64,000 nt of DNA, from NCBI GenBank assembly GCA_950295325.1, contig OX485805.1:4154501-4218500 (forward strand), read 5' to 3'. Shown one piece after another: positions 59,679 through 64,000 of this stretch (position 1 is the first letter of the stretch; the number at the start of each line of letters is the position of its first letter). This stretch comes from Polytrichum commune (taxonomy: Eukaryota; Streptophyta; Polytrichopsida; Polytrichales; Polytrichaceae). A model generated the notes under the pieces. It worked only from the letters and a program-made list of their open reading frames with translations. It was not told the DNA's origin and made no database searches. The translations under genes were made by a program, and so were the position numbers.

Positions 59679-60778
59679 ATCTTGCTCTTGTTTAAAGCCA
59701 TATATTTTGTTTAAGCTTGTATTCCTTTACTTTATACCTATCATGCACACATAAATAAAAAAATAGTTACTGTATGGACTAAGTGTTCATAAGTATAGAT
59801 GAATGATACAAGGTGACTAGGGTTAAGGATGTAGAACACATCCCTAACACGTGGTAAAATTAGGGTTGTACAGAACTTACCTTGGGTAAGATCTCCAATA
59901 TAAACCCGTAAACCCTAAAAGAGGCTCTTTTTTACCATTCGCACAAGGGCTTGGTGAGGTAACTTGGAGCACACTTGCTGGGATACTAGATACGTGTGCT
60001 AAGTGAAGTAGAGGATACTTAGGCTATTCACAAAGGAGAGCATTCTACTTGTGGTGATACAATCATGGCTAAAGAACAGGTTTGAACACCCATTTGACAT
60101 TTTGTAATGAGTGTTACTACTAGCAATACTAATATGCATGTAATGTAAGTTTGATGTGTGTGACATGGATAACAACTGGGTCCTGCTGTTATTTACCTCG
60201 TGTACGTAACTAATCCTCAATTATTTGTTGGTTGGTTGCATGGGCACAGGTGAGGCAGGCCCTTCACACTTACAATACTACAAAGTATTGTGAATATGAC
60301 ATTTTATGTATTCCTTTTGGTTGATACTACTAGGCATATCTCCTGGTATGTTTTCCATATATATAATAGTTAGGGTACATCCTTGTTGGAGCAATGCATG
60401 AAGAGAGGTAATTAGATCTACAAAGGTATGATGGGGTCAGCCACAATTTGTTTTTGAGTACTTAGGAACTATGTATGAGTACTGAAACCCTAAGTATGAT
60501 ACAAATACTTATGAAAGTACAGTATATCGCATTATTACATGTTTGTATTGTTTACATACAATTAGACATGGGCGTTTACAAAGAGCATTGAACATACTTA
60601 GCCTTAAAACGATATGATGAGAAAGTTTGATTTGAGGTAATGAGGGTTATGAAAAAGTTCCCACCCACCCACCCTTGCATTGCAATGAAGAAGACATTGA
60701 AGGATTAGGCCTCTGAAAAGAGGAAGTTCAAGCTTTGCAAAAAGCGTTGAAAAGTCAGCTCTCTCTCTCTCTCTCTCC
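59491..60778. other. Intergenic with (CT)n microsatellites
   Basis: A pure CT run occurs at about 59637-59675, and a shorter one (about 60760-60777) directly abuts the start of LINE copy 2. No gene supported. Confidence 0.5.
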
Positions 60779-63700
60779 TTGAACCATGGGCACAACCTGG
60801 ATGGATACACCCTCAAGAAGAGAGGAGAACCACTAATCCCCCTTCATACCTACCTCGTTCAAGAAACATACGACATATGCCTCCAAAACCTAGCCAACGG
60901 AGAAACCCTTGGACCAAATAAAATCCCCAACACCATATTAAAAAGTATGACGCCTCGTTTTCACACACTACTACTACTACTCTTCTTTAATCATTGTTAT
61001 AAACAAAAACAAATCCCTACAAGTTGGAAAACAAGCCTCACCATACTCCTATATAAAAAGGGTAATCCATAATGCCTCACTAACCATAGACCAATAGCCC
61101 TCGCTAACACAATATATCACTAGCATTCTCTCTATATATGGAAAAAGACACAAAAATTTACATGACAGCCAAGAAGGTTTTAGAGCTGAGAAATGTACAT
61201 TAAGACAATTACAAACCACCATCTTGGCACTAGAAGACACTAAACTCACAAACTATGACATCTACATATTGTACATAGACTTGGTTCAATTGACCACGCC
61301 ATACTCCTTGCTCTCATGAAATATCTTGGATATCCGCAAGACATTGTAGCTATGGTAGGAAATATCTACTCACAATCCACCACAACATTCACTGGATAAC
61401 ACTTTGGCAAAACACAACCAATTCTCATACAAAGAGGAACCATACAAGGAGACACTTTAAGCCCATATCTCTTTAATATTTCCCTCGAACCACTCCTAAG
61501 ATGGTTACAAAAAGGAGATAATGGATACTCCTTCAAAATCTCAAACACAATAATAAGCTCTACAGCCTACGCAAATAATCTAGCTATTCTAGCTAAGAAA
61601 ATGGCATTTCTACAACTCCAACTTAACAAATTCGGCAAATTCTACGAATGGGCAAGGATGGATCTAGGCATCCCCAAATGCGCGGTCACCGGATGCCCCA
61701 ACAAATCAAAATTAAATTCATAAGCCTTCAAAACACAAATACGAAACACAAATATAAACTTTAGAAACCAACCAATACCCGTACTCAACCAACAAGAACC
61801 ATATATCTACCTTGGAAATCAACCTAGTTCCCTCACTACAACGGAAGACACAAACCCACACTACCACAACCAAACTAATAAAACAATGTAAACTCCTAGT
61901 TACATGCCTAACTACCATGAAACAAAAAATAAAAATGATCGATACAATTATATGAGTTGGCATTGCCTATCACTTCTACGCCGTCCCATACTCACTCCTG
62001 GCCATTAAAATACTTGACAAAAAAATATTTGCCCTACACAAATCTATATGCGGCCTATCATAATGTATATCAAACGTTGTCACACAACTATCACATGACA
62101 TGTTCAACATAGAAACATTCTCACTAAAAAAATTGCGTACATTGCATGTATTGGTGAACAACTCATTAATGCCCTCAATGACAAAGGAAGACTTGGAAAG
62201 ATATACAAATAATTAGTACAACATATACTTGCGAAGCACAACACCTAACATGTATCTCACATCATGATTGTACATGCTCATGAATCACAAGAACCCTATT
62301 TTCACTCAAAACAACAAGTGGAACCCACCTCAAAAGCACACTTGAAGCATTCCCCCTCGGCCCTACGCCACTAGAAACACAATGGATGCTACAAGCAAGA
62401 AATATACCAACATTAACCCCAACACTATCACAATATCTATACAAAATTAATATTACATAATACATTTGAACTAAAACAAATAACACTCCCCAATGGAACA
62501 CACGAAATGAGCAATGATGAATTCAAACATTATTACAACACACCAACAAAAATAAAGAAAATTGCATTAGAGTATGCTAGAACACTCTTTTGTGAACCCT
62601 CATGCCACAATCATTGTACAAGCCAATGCCTAACACACGCGGCACCAAACACCCTGAAAAATGAATATAAAATACAAACCATAACATACACATAAGACCA
62701 CAAGAACACCCCACCTACCCCCCCACCTCCACCACCATTAGAACATCCCACCCCCCCCCCCTACATCCTCGAAGATCCAACACACCTCCCAATACACAAC
62801 ATACTAAACGACTGCCCCAGCACATACAAAGACGAATACAAAATCATGAAAATGTTTACGTCTTACCTATGCCAATGGACACTCCCAAATGAAACAATTT
62901 ACAACAAATGGCTACCCCAAAGAGATTTGTTTCCTTGGAATGGTCAAAACACCATAACCCATAACATACTACTCCTCACGCAATATTACACCTGAAAACA
63001 ACACCAACATTTCACTTACATAATAATCACAAACTTCCATCAAGATCAAATAAAAAACACCAAAATCATTCTCCCACCACAAACCATACCCTTGTGTCAC
63101 ATTCACATCAACAAATGCAACTCAGAAGATGACATCACATACACACAAAGCACCATCCAAACCCGACACGATACCGCACACATCTATGACAACACTGGCC
63201 GACATCTGACTACCATCCCTAAACTAAGACTAAAATGGCTATGGGACCAATACCACTTAGCACTAAATAGACCACATAACCTTGAGCCCCCTACCCAACC
63301 ATTCGAAATAGAAGTAGCATGATTACACCAAAGATATAAATGTTAAACTCCTAAAAATGACCCCCCTAAAATTCTCGCAATACACACTCCCAAACACCAT
63401 CCTTGAACACCTTACAAGTTCATTCCAAACAACACGCTCATATTTTTCATCACCAGTGACATGCTTTACCTCACTCAACAATTCTACTCCCCATTTCCTA
63501 GAGATATAGTATTCGGATCATTAGAAAAACGTTCCAACAAGAATGGCAAGGCAAAGGATACGCACACCCACATACAGAAACCAAAGCCCAACAAACCCTC
63601 CACTGGGCACGCCTTGCAGTAAAAAACGACCCAAACTTTGTCACAATACTAGTAGCAGTAGATGAAAATTGGTATAACAACCTTAACCCCCACATTGGAC

Positions 63701-64000
63701 CCTTCCCAAATTCGCATGTAATCACACACTTCAAAGTTGACACCATCATCTACGAAGAACTAACAATCCCCCCCCCCCCCCGAATTGTGAATTGAACTTA
63801 GAACAGAAAGCCGTGCCATCCATATACTACAAAAATCGTACACCACAAAAACACGCCCATTGGATCACATGAATATACCCAACAAATGAACGACATCGCC
63901 AACACCCTACAAATCCCTGCAATGTTCAACCAAGTTGCACCGCCCATCAATGGCCACCCCAGTAAACTGCAATACAAAATGGGTTGAACAGGCATACACA
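60779..64000 (+). mobile_element. LINE copy 2, reverse transcriptase part, runs off window
   Basis: It begins at a CT microsatellite with a reverse transcriptase lead-in (about 60890-61065: GPNKIPN, IPTSWKTSLTILLYKKGNP). It continues with RPIALAN near 61090, SQEGFRAEKCTLRQLQTTI near 61160, a damaged palm motif near 61280, GTIQGDTLSPYLFNISLEPL near 61435, and AYANN near 61570, where active enzymes have YADD. A thumb-like region and a Pro-rich spacer with C runs follow. From about 63060 the sequence aligns with copy 1 from 7539 (GRHLTTIP, EPPTQPFE, SYFSSPVTC, HWARLAVKNDPN). Numerous stops and frameshifts make it inactive. The RNase H part would lie beyond the window. Confidence 0.8.

Noticed and set aside
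62700-62765. C-runs in LINE copy 2 as a CRISPR-like or regulatory repeat
   Set aside because: They lie in a Pro-rich spacer of the LINE polyprotein; CCC codons and slippage account for them.

Overview
This is a 64-kb window of nuclear DNA from a land plant. The plant calls rest on three intron-containing, plastid- or plant-type genes, all on the minus strand: a phytoene synthase (six exons), a CURT1-type thylakoid-curvature protein (six exons), and a leucine-rich-repeat receptor-like kinase (three exons). Everything else is AT-rich, repeat-dense intergenic DNA. The lineage cannot be fixed from sequence alone. The dominant retrotransposon is a LINE with an RNase H domain and a C-terminal restriction-like-endonuclease-like domain, a layout known from green algae and not from the usual L1/RTE elements of flowering plants. 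I therefore lean towards a non-seed plant (bryophyte, lycophyte or fern), with low confidence.

Layout. 1.2-5.6 kb: phytoene synthase, whose long first intron holds about six degenerate copies of one sequence. 6.1-7.4 kb: CAT-rich degenerate repeats and a small duplication. 7.5-10.3 kb: 5'-truncated LINE copy 1, a single reading frame broken only by three stop codons. 12.3-16.3 kb: three terminal-inverted-repeat (TIR) elements and two minisatellites. 16.3-22.3 kb: mostly featureless, with one stretch of different texture at 18.6-19.65 kb. 22.3-24.3 kb: CURT1-like gene. 24.5-29 kb: dispersed repeats, a MITE with a nested insertion, and another TIR element. 30.9-34.3 kb: receptor kinase, with a duplicated upstream region. 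37.4-44.5 kb: GC-rich island, MITEs, a tRNA-derived SINE, a Harbinger-type MITE and a five-copy satellite of about 279 bp. 48.7-51.1 kb: decayed minus-strand LINE interrupted by a pogo/Emigrant-like MITE. 52-59.5 kb: a MITE relic, a perfect hairpin, a second SINE copy and a decayed LINE fragment. 60.8-64 kb: LINE copy 2, running off the window edge.

The genes do not form a functional cluster. Two act in plastids (carotenoid entry reaction; grana margin curvature) and one is a membrane receptor with weak kinase motifs. The most unusual content is the LINE family. Copies 1 and 2 overlap, and together give the order: reverse transcriptase, a conserved block that may be methyltransferase-like, RNase H, zinc knuckle, nuclease-like domain. 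All functional statements are read from sequence by eye; no database search was run.
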